64,000 nt of DNA from Melastoma dodecandrum (GCA_029817715.1 JARUPY010000538.1:1-64000), one strand, 5' to 3'. Numbered from the stretch's first letter, positions 9,505 through 22,329 are shown. Notes: a model not told the origin generated them from the letters alone. Made by a program: numbers and translations.

Positions 9505-10790
9505 GGCCAAATTATCAAATTTACCCTGAACTTTGGCCCGTTTTTCCGATTTAACTAGAACTTTTAATAATATCATCAGCTAGCCCAACGTTTCTCCGTT
9601 ATCTCAAATATAACTTCCGTCCACCCGACCCTTGGACGGAAACTGACGTGGCTCCGACGTGTCCTTGACGCCGTTAAATCATCGTTTTCTTCCGAAGCCA
9701 AATTATCAAATATACCCTGAACTTTGACCCGTTTTTCCGATTTATCCAGAACTTTCAATAATATCATCAGCTAGCCTCACGTTTCTCCGTTATCTCAAAT
9801 ATGACATCCGTCCACCCGACCCTCGGACGGAAACTGACGTGGCTCCTGCGTGTTTTTTAACGCCGTTAAACCACCATTTTCTTCCGACATTAGCTGACTT
9901 GGCATACCCTACTTTCAATTTTCCCAATCTCGATTTCCCTAAATTTCGATTTCCTCAATTTCGGCCCCAAACTAAACTACACCCAAACCTTAATCGAAAT
10001 CAGTATTCCACCAACCCTCCTCCCGCCTCCCGTTCGCAATTCCCTCCCTATAGCCTCCCTCCCGTTCGCGGTTCTCTTCAATCCTTTCCCCGCATGAGCC
10101 TACTCCCCCGCCGCAGCCCCCTCCAGTTTGTAGATTTTTTTTGATACCTCTGTCAAATAACCTGCAAACGAGAGGGGCTGCGGTGGGGGAAGGATTGAAG
10201 AGGAAACTGCGAATGGGAGGGAGTTGCGGACAGGAAGCGGGAGGAGGGTCGGTGGAATCCTGATTTCGATTAGGGTTTGGGTGTAGTTTGATTTGGGGCC
10301 GAAATTGGGGAAATCGGAATTTAGGGATTCGAAATTGGGGAAATTGAAATTTAGGGAAATCGAGATTGGGGAAATCGAAAGTAGGATATGCCATGTCAGC
10401 TAATGTCGGAGAAGAAAATGGTGGTTTAACGGCGTCAAGAAACACGCCGGAGCCACGTCAGTTTCCGTCCGAGGGTCGGATGAACGGATGTCATATTTGA
10501 GATAACAGAGAAACGTGAGGCTAGCTGATAATATTATTGAAAGTTCTGGGTAAATCGGAAAAACGGGTCAAAGTTCAGGGTATATTTGATAATTTGGCTT
10601 CAGAAGAAAACGGTGATTTAACGGCGTCAAGGACACGTCGGAGCCACGTCAGTTTCCGTCCGATAGTCGGATGGACGGAGGTTATATTTGAGATAACAGA
10701 GAAACGTTGGGCTAGCTGATGATATTATTGAAAGTTCTGATTAGATCGGAAAAACGGGCCAAAGTTCAGGGTAGATTTGATAATTAGGCC
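9505..10790. mobile_element. Long-inverted-repeat element, Mutator-like or foldback, with 9-bp TSD
   Basis: Two arms of roughly 600 bp are inverted copies of each other. The left end reads GGCCAAATTATCAAATTTAC and the right end, reverse complemented, reads GGCCTAATTATCAAATCTAC. Flanks are TAAATTATA (9496-9504) and AAAATTATA (10791-10799), a 9-bp direct repeat with one mismatch, as expected for Mutator-superfamily insertion. Each arm contains two tandem sub-repeats of about 200 bp (CCGTTTTTCCGATTTA through CGTGGCTCC). The centre (about 10060-10200) is unpaired or weakly paired. No transposase is present. The proline-rich ORFs in either arm are repeat artefacts. Confidence 0.8.
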
Positions 10791-10799
10791 AAAATTATA

Positions 10800-12323
10800 T
10801 GTGACTTTTAACAGACGCATGCAAACATTTTCATAAAGATATTAATTAGCATACCATGTATCGGTAGTGGGAGTGACAGAACATTATGTTATTGGACAAG
10901 GAGTGAATTTGTGGGGAGGGTTTGGTTGGCTTTTCGGGGGGTGTGGGGGAGATCAGCAGAACTTTTGAACTCATTTTGTACTTGCTGGTTCTCTTTTTCC
11001 CTAAGGGTTCTCTGTTGTTATTCTTTTAATACCCGATTTAAGAATTACGACTTATCCGTGACTTTTTAATACGTGCTCGACTCGATCTGTCCGAACAGGT
11101 CATGGAAAGAATAAAGATATTGAGTTCATCAAAGGGCGCGCGATGCTTGTCAGGGCAAAGAATAATTAATATTGACGACCAATTTACCCTGAGGAGAAGG
11201 AGGAGTAGGAGGGGTTAAAACACACAAGAAAGGGGATTAGGTTGGATAGCCTTTTGTCCGGGCAAGCATCAATTACCATCATGACGAAATTATTCACCAA
11301 TCGCAGGAGTTCTTCTTCTTCTGCTTCCCTAAATACATTTTTATACACAAGTTGGCTCATTTGTTTATTTGGTTTGGGGGAGAGAGAGGGTGGGAAGCAC
11401 ATGCAAATGCAAAGTTGAACCCCAAGGAGAACAAAGAAGAACAATTTAATATTAGTAGAATTTTTACGACAGGAAAGGCAGAGGATGTTCTGTCTGAAAA
11501 GAAACCCCCCCACGTCTTAATTCCTATCTGTTTTTCTATATATTTTTAGAATTATAAAAAAATTTAATTAAAATGAGGTCTCGAGATTTACGGGGAAACA
11601 CAATCATGCATGCCGGCGTCCCCACCCCAACCCAACCCAATTTATTAATTTACTTAGTTTATCAGCCATCTAATTTTATCCATTGTTTGTACGATGATTA
11701 TGTAATGTTCGTTTGCCGATTCTTGTAAGTAACACAAAAAAAAAAAAAGTGGATGAAAGCCCCATTCTGAGATAATCAGTTTCGTATGGTATGCAATTTC
11801 TCACCTCGTCCCACGAACACGTAGGCGGAACATTTCACGTTATAATTTTGGAAAATAATGTTGGGGGATTACTCAACTCTCCGGGTTGAACTGGAACTGG
11901 AAGTTGATTCATTCAAGTGGCTTTTGTTTTTGGTGAGACAGTGAGAGAGAGGGGACGACGTGGACAGTTGCATGTGTGTAAAGGCAAGTCTTCCTCCTCT
12001 TCTTCTTCTTCTTCTTTTCGACCATGCCGTAAAAGCTTTGCTGTTCATTTAAATCGTTATTTTAGTTTTATAATAAAAGTTTGCTGCTTCTCTTCCTTCA
12101 TTAACTCTGCAGATGCAGACAGCCAAAAACATGGGATTCATTCCCCCCACCCCCCCCCCCCCAAATTCCTTCTCTAAAATAAAGAAAGTCAATATACCAT
12201 GTTTACCACACACATTATCAATTTAGACTTACTCATGTTAAAAATAAATTATGTTATAAATATTTATTGTCAAAGAAAAAGAAAAGTCCCCCCCTCCATC
12301 CCCTTCAGCTCTTCTTTCTTTAA

Positions 12324-12364
<41 letters not shown>

Positions 12365-12574
12365 TATATCTGCAGAACTATTTCATCCCCTTCTCACATT
12401 AAAACCTCGGCAACTCCCCCCTCCACAAAAGAGAGGATCGTCTTCCCATGTAAGATTTTTTTCCATGTGTTGCCCTAATTTATTCCCACCCTTTCGGTCT
12501 TAAACGTTACGCTGCTTGCCCTCCCCACCGCCTTCCTCTCGTCAAACCCTTCCGTACCCCGGCATCCCCCCGCT
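10800..12574. other. Upstream region of the LAX2-like gene, no other gene
   Basis: No coding family was recognised. It contains a (TTC)n-like run near 11990-12015, a C tract near 12147-12161 and a (CT)n microsatellite at about 12331-12362. The pyrimidine-rich DNA at about 12285-12440 is of the kind common around plant transcription starts and 5-prime leaders, so it may belong to the LAX2-like 5-prime UTR. Confidence 0.45.
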
Positions 12575-12631
12575 ATGTCTAGTCCTGATCGGTTCGCGCC
12601 AGTTTGGTTCCTCCTCGGCCTGCCACTATGA
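12575..12631 (+). promoter_or_regulatory. 18-codon uORF overlapping the LAX2-like start codon
   Basis: An ATG at 12575 opens a short frame that ends in TGA at 12629-12631. Its stop overlaps the main ATG (12628-12630) in the arrangement ATGA. If the leader extends this far upstream, ribosomes would terminate exactly on the main start. This could allow reinitiation or damp translation. The arrangement is seen; the effect is inferred. Confidence 0.4.
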
Positions 12632-15600
12632 CCATTTTCCCGGATCACCACGACCTATCAACTGACCAGGCGCGGCGGTGGCGGCAGCCAAGGATATTAT
12701 TAGCTAAGGGCGGGAGAGGAGGTGGTTACAGCAGTTACTCTCTCGGGGAGGATTGCTATCATGGCATTGATTCCGGTCTGATGATGGTCGATCCGTCGAT
12801 GGCCAAGGAAGAATCGAGGGCGGGCGGATGTAATAAGACGAGCGAGGAAGCACCCCCGTCGGTGTCCGCATCCGGGTCCAAGGGGTTCCGTGGGCCTGAT
12901 GAGGACGAGGACGACGACGAAGGTTGGCTCCAATTGAGTATCGGAGGTGGCACAGGTAGGGATCGCAAGGGAAGGAACAAAGGAGGAGACGGTCAAGATC
13001 GATCGGTCTTGGCCACTCGGGGTTTGATGGAACTCGATCTCCTACCTACCGGCCGAGGGAGCAGTTCCAGTATCAATACACTAGGGACAACTTCCTCTCC
13101 TCGTATGCCCCCGACGATGGGGCTCGCGATAGCTACGCCATCGCCACCACTTCTGTTTCAACTCCATCCCGGAAGCGGCGGCATCCCCATCGAGTTCCCG
13201 CATCCAGACCCCGAGATGATCAATTGGGGACTCCGGCCAGTAAGGCAAGGGAAGCAGGGGGTGACAGTAGGAGGAGCAGTAGCAGGGATGTCGTCCATCT
13301 TGTCATACCCTTCATCATCGTCTTCCTCTTTGCCGCATGCCTCGCCATACTTCAGACGGCCGCCGTTTCAGTTACAAACAGGAGGGGTTCTGGAACGTGC
13401 CGCAGGTCCGAGCACAGACGTGATCAAGATCATGGATCCCTCTCAGAGACGACATTCCGGCATCTGGTTCATGCTTCTTGCTTCCAAAAACCAGTTAAGC
13501 CCTCTCCTCTCTCTCTCCCTTCTTTTTTGCTTTTCTTTTCTTTTGAAATGTCATGAATTCCATCAACTCGTAGAATATTTTATTTATCCCGAATATTAAT
13601 TAATTTATAAGGAAAAAAACGTCTCTAATTTAGTAACATCCCAAAAATTTCTGGAATTAAATCCCAGGGAAAGAGAATCATACTTGCCTCAGATTCCCAA
13701 GAGCTACCTGAGGATCAAGTAAGTCACCCCCCCCCCCCCCCCCCTCTCAAACCAATCCTCAAGCTCTTACGACTTTCTGCCCCCAAGCTTCGTGCGATTG
13801 ACGTTGTTCGAACATGTCTTATTTGATACGGTTCAGGGACGGGAGGATGACTGTTCGTTTGCTAACCAAGTATCTGGTCAATAAGCTCAATTTCGACAGC
13901 GAATCGGAGGAGGTACGTAAAAACCGCGAACTCCCCCGCTCCTCCTCTCGAACTGTTGTTTTTGTTTTTGCTTTCGTTGGTTGTTGCTTCTCTTGTTACA
14001 TCTTTGCATTGCCTCCTACTACTTTTGAACTTAAAGAAATCGAGAACAAAAACTAAATCATAAAATGGAATAAAATTCCTTGAATGAAGAAAACTACATG
14101 GAGAGAAAACAAAACTCTAGGTTATGATTTCATTCTATTTATTTCTCCTCAACTTAGTTTAATGTCCCACGTAGACAAAAATATGGTGAGGAACGAAGTG
14201 CTGGGAGGAAATGTTTGTTGCGATCGAGAGAAATTGGGAGCGATTTGGTTTTCATCATCTGGGTAGTGATTAGGTGAAAGAGATAAGTGGGAGGGAAATG
14301 CGCCCGAGTGGTCACGTTCGATGCTTTTGTTTCATGCAACACTTAAAAATAATCATTTCATATCCCCCCCCAACATACCAATTATTATCCTTGAAGCAAC
14401 ATCCGCCCTCGTGTAGAGTTTACATTGTTATCATTATTATTAAGAGGTGAGATGTCCAAAGGGATCGTCGTGGTTGTTGTTGAGTAAAGGAGAGGGGAAT
14501 TTAGTTCTGACGTAGATTTCTTGTTTCTCTCTTTCTAATGTGAATTTTGATCCGGGCGATTTAGGCAGTTTTAAATGAGAAATGGGGTTAGTCTTAGTCC
14601 ACTCGTTACGAATAGTTATTAGGGAACAATAAAATAGTTACTTTTCTTTCTTATTAATCCAAAATGGGAAGGGTTTTAGTTGGGAAATAATGACTTGGTA
14701 TCTGTGGATAAGTGTTGAGATGAATAAATTATCGAGTGAAAATACGAAATGATGTTTAGGACAGACATTTTTTGAGTTGTTTCCTTGGATTGCCCGACTC
14801 TCGTAACACGAAAAATACACAAAATACATCCCAATGGGAAACATGGGAAAACAACCCCCAACTATTACATCGGCTGAAAGAAACAGAGAAACGTCAAACT
14901 CCCAAACCAACCCCTCAATTGAGACAACCCATCTTTCTTTCTTTCTTTCTCAAAAGAAAAAACCAAAACCACGTAAAAATATATGGTTCGTCCTATTCTT
15001 CCTCGTTCATCCTTCTATTTTTGTCTCCACACTATTTTTTATTCTTGTCCTACCTTAACATCACGTCATGACACAATATAACATCTCCCCCAATCCTCAT
15101 TTTGACATTCCCTAGTTTTTTTTGAGGGGATATGCAACCAGACATGCACGAACTGACCTTGTTCTTACTCGGAGAATGTGCCACCTACTAACATTCCCTT
15201 CTCCATAAAAGAAAAATGTCGTGGGTCAACCCTAACACCATGATATGGAATGCCATATCATATCACGGATAAAAGACAGCAATCAATTTACGTGCTTTCA
15301 AAAAGATATTGTATGCTACAATCTTAAACTAATGACTCGAATGTTATGGACAGCTAGATATTTTAACTTCTAAACCTAACCCTCAATCCACGCAATGTTT
15401 TTTTCCCGATGCAAAGGATATCGACACGCAAAGTCGGGAATAATATTTCGTACACCGGGATCATTGCATTACGCAATTCCCCTTCCGATCTCTGTTTGTT
15501 TATGCCCGAAGTTAATTGTGTAATGTCAAAGTCAACTTTTGATTTGATTATACAAGATGGACAGATTCCTTCTTGTATATAATGTTGGCTGATCCAACGC

Positions 15601-18297
15601 ATCAATCGAAACTCCCCCGTGCGATAACATGATGTTGACTAAATATTATTCTAACTAAGGACCCGAAATTAGTAATGTGGGTAACCACTACTTTCACATG
15701 TTGACATGCAGATTACACTTAATATACAAGACATGGGTTTGGAATGGGATGTGTGTGGATGGATGATTTTACTTATCATTTTGATGCTTCTCGTTTGATT
15801 TGGTAATAACATTAAGGAATGCATAAATCTCAGCCGTCTTAATCATCCGAGTCACCCATGAGGTGGCTTTATTTTTCTGTCTCTTTGTTTTGTTTTTGGC
15901 TTTCTAATTAGGTGAATAGAACCGATTAGCAAATTTGCTTCTATGAACAATGTTAGCATGATTCACAATAGAGCTAGAGCTCTTAACATAATTGCATGCG
16001 TGAACAGAACGCCCACCAAACTTGTACCCCTTAACCATAATTCCTTGGACAATTAACGTAGTTCTTGGAAGGGGATAGGATAAATCAACACAAGTCAAAC
16101 TTATTCTAATCTCTACAATAATAATATTAATTCCCTAAATCTTTACTATAGTTTAACCTCAAATAAACTTAATTTTAAGAGGGCTATTTTTTTTAACCTC
16201 TCATTCTCTTTTCTTATTATTCATAGAGTGTGAATGATTTGGCCGCCATGATACTCAAAGGGAAACCTCGAGAGAGAAACTAGGGTTGATCCTGTTGTTT
16301 CTCTCCTATTTCTTCAAAGGATTCAGGATAATTCCTTTGACAACACGTTCATCAACGACGTGTGTGAAAAAAGAGGGGTAGGGGAAACAAAAGGAAAGAA
16401 AGCAGAGAAAGTAATCAAAATCATTTGAGGGTGTCCCGAAATCTCATCGTAGGGTCACCAAAATCCTTCCACGTGGAGAACTCTGATGGAGAAAAATAAA
16501 GGGAAGAAAAAGATGACTCTTAATTATCAATTATCAAAACCCTTGTGATATATCCCATCTTTCCCCTGTTCACGCTCACGCCACGCTCTCGTCCCACTCA
16601 CGTCATAATTCACCCACACACACACATACCTCTCGTTCCTTTTTGCCCTTTTGAAGTGGTGCACTTTGATGGGATTACAAAAGGAAAAGGACGAGATGCA
16701 TACAAAGTATTTCTCCATATGTCCCCATCAATCTATTTCCTTTTCTTTTCCTATCTCTCTGCCAACCCCAAGCCGAACATTATTAGAGACCAAGAATAAG
16801 AGAATAACCTAACCAACATTGACACGTATATTATCGAATTAATTCTAATCAAAACATAAATCCATAGAAGAGGTTTGTGGGAGGTAATTCTGATGGTGAT
16901 TTGTTTTGTGTGTTTTTTTAATTGAATTTGACGTCGGAGGAAAGCAATGCATGATAGAATTGAAATGGAACTATTCAACAACAGAATCATTCCCAATTGT
17001 TGTCCCCAAAACAACGCTTTTCTACTTCTCCCCCCAACTTTTTTTTTATCAGAAAGTCATCGATTGCACATTATAGTAATAATAATAGCATATGATGACA
17101 TATAGACGAGGCAGAGAGATAAGAGAGAGAGGTAGTGGAGTTCATGCACCCATAAAATATTCAAGATTAATTAATATTCTTGTCATTGTTTTTGGGTGGT
17201 TGAGGTTAAAATTTCATTTTGTTAAAGGAAGAGATATTAGGGGATTGGGGGGGGGGGGGAGGGAGAATTCCCAAGTGGGGTTTGATCGTTTGGTTCCATG
17301 AAGGAATATTTTGACCTTGAAGGTTCATTAGCCCTACCTTAATGCAAGTTGAAAGCAACGTGAATAGGGCGTGCATGAGAATGAGGTCTGCGTTTTTGTG
17401 TGTTGGTTTCACTCACCCGAAACCGGATTAATAAAATAAAGTCCTCCAGAGGATATGACTTGGTAGTTGGAGTTAAGAGATGCGAATTGATTGGCTCGAT
17501 TATATTCCAGAGTCAAAATACAACTTTGTCATCACACACATGCCCAGCCTTTACGTGTGGTTTTGTGGACTATTTTTAATGAAAATACACGTATAAACAG
17601 ATTCAACCATCATCACGCCATGATCCATTTACATGCATGTAGGTCTTAAAAATAAAGGTCAGTATTTTGGACACCACCATAGCTTTGTCGTGCGTTGTAA
17701 TTTAATTGATTAATTTCTTTTTATTTCAAAGGAAACATCTAGAGACATCATTCGTCTAATATCGGTTTGTTTTGCATAGAAAAATGCTTTATCGTCCTTA
17801 TGTTTATTTTGTGTTGGGGGGTGGGGTTGTTCTTTGATGTGTAGTAAAGGAAAAAAGTCCGAAGGTGTCATGATTTCGACTTAGGTAAAATCATTCAGGC
17901 TTAGGACGAAAGTCTTGTTCGGGCCATGAGCTAAAGATTGAACAATTGTCGTTGCCAAGAAGATTATGTTGTACAGAGAGTAAAACAACTAACGTTGTTT
18001 GGTGATGTTGGGCAGGTGGAGATAACATGTAGAGGCCAGGAGCTACAACATGACTTTACGTTACAGCATGTGAGGGACAACATATGGAGTCCGAGGAAGG
18101 ATTATCCTTCTTCTTCTTCGTCCGCCACCATCGCAACCACGACGGCATCGGCATCGACCCCGTTCATGACATTGCTTCCGGACACCTCAACCATTCCGCA
18201 CCTAATGGTCCTTCACTATTCCCGCCCTAGAAGAATCGCCAAGACATCCGCACCCACAATTTCCCTTAACTTTTTTAAGTTTCTTACAACATATTGA
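12628..18297 (+). CDS. LAX PANICLE 2-like protein with RAWUL-like C-terminus
   Basis: Resembles the plant-specific nuclear proteins annotated LAX PANICLE 2-like (rice LAX2 acts in axillary meristem formation). Four exons join in frame: 12628-13493, 13668-13718, 13837-13912 and 18016-18297, giving about 424 residues. The disordered N-terminal half carries an acidic stretch and GWLQLSIGGG. The conserved C-terminus runs SGIWFMLLASKNQ, SYLPQIPKSYLRIKDGRMTV, LVNKLNFDSESE, VEITCRGQEL, FTLQHVRDNIWSP and MVLHYSR. That block resembles the ubiquitin-like RAWUL fold of PcG RING proteins. The first in-frame ATG is at 12628; upstream codons in this frame lack ATG. The last intron is 4.1 kb. An 18-base C run sits just inside intron 2. 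The final 25 or so residues after HYSR are not a part of the family I recognise. Confidence 0.72.
13913..18015. other. 4.1-kb third intron of the LAX2-like gene
   Basis: Bounded by a GTACGT donor and a TTGGGCAG acceptor that restore the frame between SESEE and VEITC. It contains only short chance ORFs, T-rich and G-rich runs (for example 17248-17259) and no recognised domain or separate gene. Confidence 0.55.
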
Positions 18298-20692
18298 TTC
18301 TACAATACACGCTCCGCCCCCCTCTCTTTCTTGTCTTTGGTACACGACACACCATCACGTCGTTCATGATGAGATGACCCGCCCCAACAAAATTTTCCTT
18401 TTCCTTTTTCTTCTCACCTTCTTTAATCTTAATCATTTTACACACTTTAAAGTTACTGTTTGGTTGGGTCGGGTCATTCTCTAAAGTGTCATGAAAGAGG
18501 GGGATGAGGAGGAGGAGGAGGATGAAGGAGTGGTCCCTTCGGAGGTTAATTATTATGTTCTTACATGGCCATTGTTCACTCACTCAACACTCTTGATTTT
18601 ATCATCATCATCATCATTACTATTGTAGAGCATCAAGCTTTGTTTTTCTTTTTCTGGGTTTCATGTAAATTGGAGGAACTTTTAGGGGTGGAAAATATTT
18701 TTGGTGTTTATCGGACATGGAGAAGAACTGGGACGGGGCCCCACCACGAACTATTTTTCCTCAACTTTTCTTCGTTTCACACTCTTAATCTTCTTGGGTT
18801 TTGGGGATGGAACATAGACAAATGCGATTCCTACGCCATGCCTCGTGATTCCACCATCATCCGTAGTACTACTCAGACAGATTTTTATTTTAGGGGAGGC
18901 GATTATTGTTGTAATAAAAGTTGAATCATGACATAATAATAAAGCTTTCTCCTCGTTAGCTCGGAAGCAGCATTACTTGCAATGGATGGGGAAATGGGCA
19001 TAAGACCCAGCATTGGCTGCACTCATGGCCCATGATTCTTGGCACAGAGCATCGCACAAGTAAAAGAACCATCAGACCCTCCCAGGAATTCAGGTGGCCA
19101 AGCAGCAGTGAGCCCTATCGAACCAGCAACCATAACTGATCACCAATGCATAGATATGGCATTACATACAGGCATTATTTATCAAGAATCAGAATCTCAG
19201 GAATGCACCGAAAACAGTTCAATCTAACCAAAGGGTTCATTGAAATTGACCAGCCCACCAGATTACTTGGCATCAACACACGAACAACGTGATGTACAAG
19301 ATTACAGACACGACTCATGTTTGAACAATTTCCTTTTGCAGACATCAGGTGCATTACCTGATCAGCCAACGCAGCAACCAAGCGAAGGGAAAATTGTGTA
19401 TCACTGAGTTTGCCGCATTATGTCATCAACATTCTACTTCTAATAAGAGATCATCATAACAATTTTTTTTAAATGACCATTCACGGCACAAAACAGGACA
19501 TGACGACAATATTAATATTTGCAAATGCATAAAGAATGAAAGAATCAACAATCACCCCGTGAATTCACAAAATGGCGTGATTGTGAACATTCTACGTGAT
19601 GATCCAAATATATCAGCGCACTATCAACAACATTCCCAATATCTTGATCTATTCTTGCCTTGTCCATTTACTTATGTTGGCTATGTCCTTTCATTGTGTT
19701 CTAGATGTTTACATAAATTTAGTACTACAAAAGCACATTGACTGTTTTACTCCCTGTCAGTTCCTTCTGATTGTCGATTCTGACCTTCTTACAAATGTCA
19801 AGGGGAGTTAGGATGTAAAAGAAAAAGAAAAACCCTGAAACTTACCTGACTATAAAACAAAGTTGTTTATTGAAACTTGCATATACAAAAAGTAAACCCA
19901 AAGCATTCCATGCACCAATAAAATGCCATTTACAACAGTAACAAAATAAGAATCTAGCAAATAGCTTTTGTTTTCCCCAAAATCAAAGATAGAGGACATT
20001 AACAGCAGAAGGGAATCCGCAACCTAAGGATAAGACCTACAGCTTCGCTAGTTTACCAATGCAGAAAATGTCAGCATGCAATGAAATTGTCCAGGCAAGG
20101 ATTCACTTACAGAGACTTCAATATTCCCATCCCATAACCAATACCTTAATTCTTGGTTTCTGTCGGGGTGGTCGTGTTTTTCAATTTCTGTAGCTGCATC
20201 TTCCCAAAGGACGATTTATAACCAGAGGCAATAGCCCAGAAAAATTAAAGATGGTCAGCCAGTTCAATTGCCATGTTTTCACCTTGCTAGTCAGCAATAA
20301 GGGTCAAATACTAAATTTCTAGTTGACAAAGCATGACAGTGGCAAGTAAACCAGCCAGTGCATTCTCAAGAGACGTGTGTAGCAATTGTTCTTCACGATG
20401 ACCTTCCGCAAAATGAGTTATAAAAAAAAATGAATACTGAAGCTATTCTGCAAAATTTGTCAATTCCATCGGAAAAATGATAAACGGCAGCCATACAAAC
20501 CAATCACCCAAAAAGGGTATACCAGTCCACCGTAAGACATTAGACCGACTTCTAAACAGGAAACTACTAGACTCACGCATTAGGCCGCCATTTTAATTCG
20601 TCGAAGTTATAACTATTGACTAACATCAACTAAACAAGCAGCAGGGGAGTGTTGCAGCATATCTATACACGGAAATCAGAACGGACCTGGCT
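18298..20692. other. No gene recognised; possible 3-prime UTRs of the flanking convergent genes
   Basis: The LAX2-like gene (plus) and the SAM-domain gene (minus) converge on this 2.4 kb. Only ORFs of 120 codons or less occur and none resembles a known family. Part is presumably untranslated sequence. A GAT/CATCAT-type microsatellite lies near 18600-18620. Confidence 0.45.
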
Positions 20693-21517
20693 TCATAACA
20701 GCCCCTTCCGAAGCTTCTGTATAGCAGAAAATATCTTCCTCCGCGAACCCACAGCATTTATCCCCATATCCTTCAAGTCCTCCAGCGTCAGCAACGGCAA
20801 CACCTCCTCATCGACCTCGTGTATCTCAAACACCGGCACATACCTGCTCAACCCTAACTCTACCAACCAATTCCTAACCCCTTCTTCCTCATTCCTCCTC
20901 CATCGCCACATCTCCTCACCTGAGAAGGCCGCTGCATCATCATCATCATTTTCCTTCAGCGGGGAATCCACCTCGGGTGCGAAATCACGGGACTCCTCAT
21001 CCTGTCCCACCTCTTCCATCGAGTATAATTCTTCCCTCTCCCTACTTCTATCCTCGTTCCCATGATCGACCTTGGACGAAGTCCACACAGACCGGGGCTT
21101 CTTGACGGGTGCTCCTCTCCTCGACTTCACTTTCTTGCCGTAACCAAACAACTCTGGATTGAGCTCACCCTGGCGACCCTTCTCGTCGAACTCCGCAGGA
21201 TTGGACTCTTGAGCGGCATCGCCATTGACCAGGTGGCTAACGGAACGGGCCTTGAGGGATTTGGAGGCAGAAGACGAATGCTTGTGGCGCCGGGACTGCG
21301 ACTGCGAGGGCAAGTCAATGGAAAGGGCGCCGAGGGACGCCTGATCGCCGATGTCGCCGAGGCGGACGCTGGGGCGGCGTTGGCGCTTGGGCGGGGCGGG
21401 ATTGTCGGAAGGACGGGGAGCGGCCATAGACGGGGGTGAAAACTGGGAGGGCGCAGCGGAGGTGGTGACTGATGGCGGCGGCTGTTCGTCCGCCGGGAGG
21501 AGGGGCTCCGAGGACAT
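20693..21517 (-). CDS. SAM-domain protein, 274 residues, intronless
   Basis: A single uninterrupted frame from ATG (21515-21517) to TGA (20693-20695). The first 200 residues are low-complexity and charged: proline- and serine-rich at the start, basic PPKRQRRPSVRLGDIG near residue 43, KKVKSRRGAPVKKPRS around 127-142, then an acidic stretch with a DDDD run. The C-terminal 62 residues form a sterile alpha motif: VRNWLVELGLSRYVPVFEIH, VLPLLTLEDLKDMGI, RRKIFSAIQKLRKG. Small SAM-domain proteins with this layout are found across land plants. SAM domains mediate protein-protein or RNA contacts, but no specific partner can be named here. The basic patches may direct nuclear location (inference). Confidence 0.85.
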   Translation of the reverse strand: MSSEPLLPADEQPPPSVTTSAAPSQFSPPSMAAPRPSDNPAPPKRQRRPSVRLGDIGDQASLGALSIDLPSQSQSRRHKHSSSASKSLKARSVSHLVNGDAAQESNPAEFDEKGRQGELNPELFGYGKKVKSRRGAPVKKPRSVWTSSKVDHGNEDRSREREELYSMEEVGQDEESRDFAPEVDSPLKENDDDDAAAFSGEEMWRWRRNEEEGVRNWLVELGLSRYVPVFEIHEVDEEVLPLLTLEDLKDMGINAVGSRRKIFSAIQKLRKGLL

Positions 21518-22329
21518 GGCTAGGGTTCCGGCGGACAGGGAATGGGTATGGAAATCGACAGCGCGTGGATTAGGAGGGAGAGAGTTTACGATAGAGCCGA
21601 CGTACGGCCTCTTTGTAGGCTTCTGATAGCCGTTGGATCAAGCAGGGCTTGTTTATGGACGGTCTAAATCCCCTGAGGGGACGGACCTTTTGCCTGGTCA
21701 CGTGCCACAGGGCGGTTCGGGAAAGAGGAGTCGACTCATAAACGCGGCCCTACAAACCGGTGAGTTGTAAACTTTTCCGATGGACGATGACAAATGGAGG
21801 AATATTTTTCCCGTACTCGCTGGTTTCGGAATTTCTTTTACCAAATTAAATAAATACTTTTAAATTTGTAAAAAAAAAAACTCACTACTTCATAGCAGTG
21901 GAGCGATTTAACGGTATTTGATCTCACGTAAAATGACCACTCCAATTATCCATTTCTTCTTGTTCTCGATACTCAAAGTATTAACTTACAAAAGAAATGG
22001 CATAACTAATGCCTGGCACTATGTTTAAAGTGTTGTGACGTAGTACGAAATTTCTGCTTGAAGTAACAATTTTTTTGACACGTGAAACTTGCTAAAAAAT
22101 TTTAAACCCTAAGCCCTAAACCCTGAAACTCGCTACTTTAAAATAGTGAATTTATGCGAAAACTACTAAACTTCCTTATAAAAAATCTAAATTTCTAGTA
22201 GAGACATCTCTTTAACATAAAACTTGTCCGTCGAGTTTATCACCCACTTTCGCTCGTGAGATGTCGTACATATTAGATACTAATCGAATTTCTGAAGTTT
22301 TTTTCGTACCGGAGTCGTGTTAAAATCTT
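21518..22329. other. Upstream region of the SAM gene; short telomere-like motif
   Basis: No gene seen. A short run of AAACCCTAAGCCCTAAACCC near 22103-22122 is three degenerate telomere-like units, or a telobox, of the kind often seen at plant promoters and at insertion scars. Confidence 0.4.

Noticed and set aside
12604..18297. KANADI/GARP transcription factor as identity of this gene
   Set aside because: The early proline- and serine-rich region looked similar, but no GARP DNA-binding motif exists and the C-terminus matches LAX PANICLE 2-like proteins.
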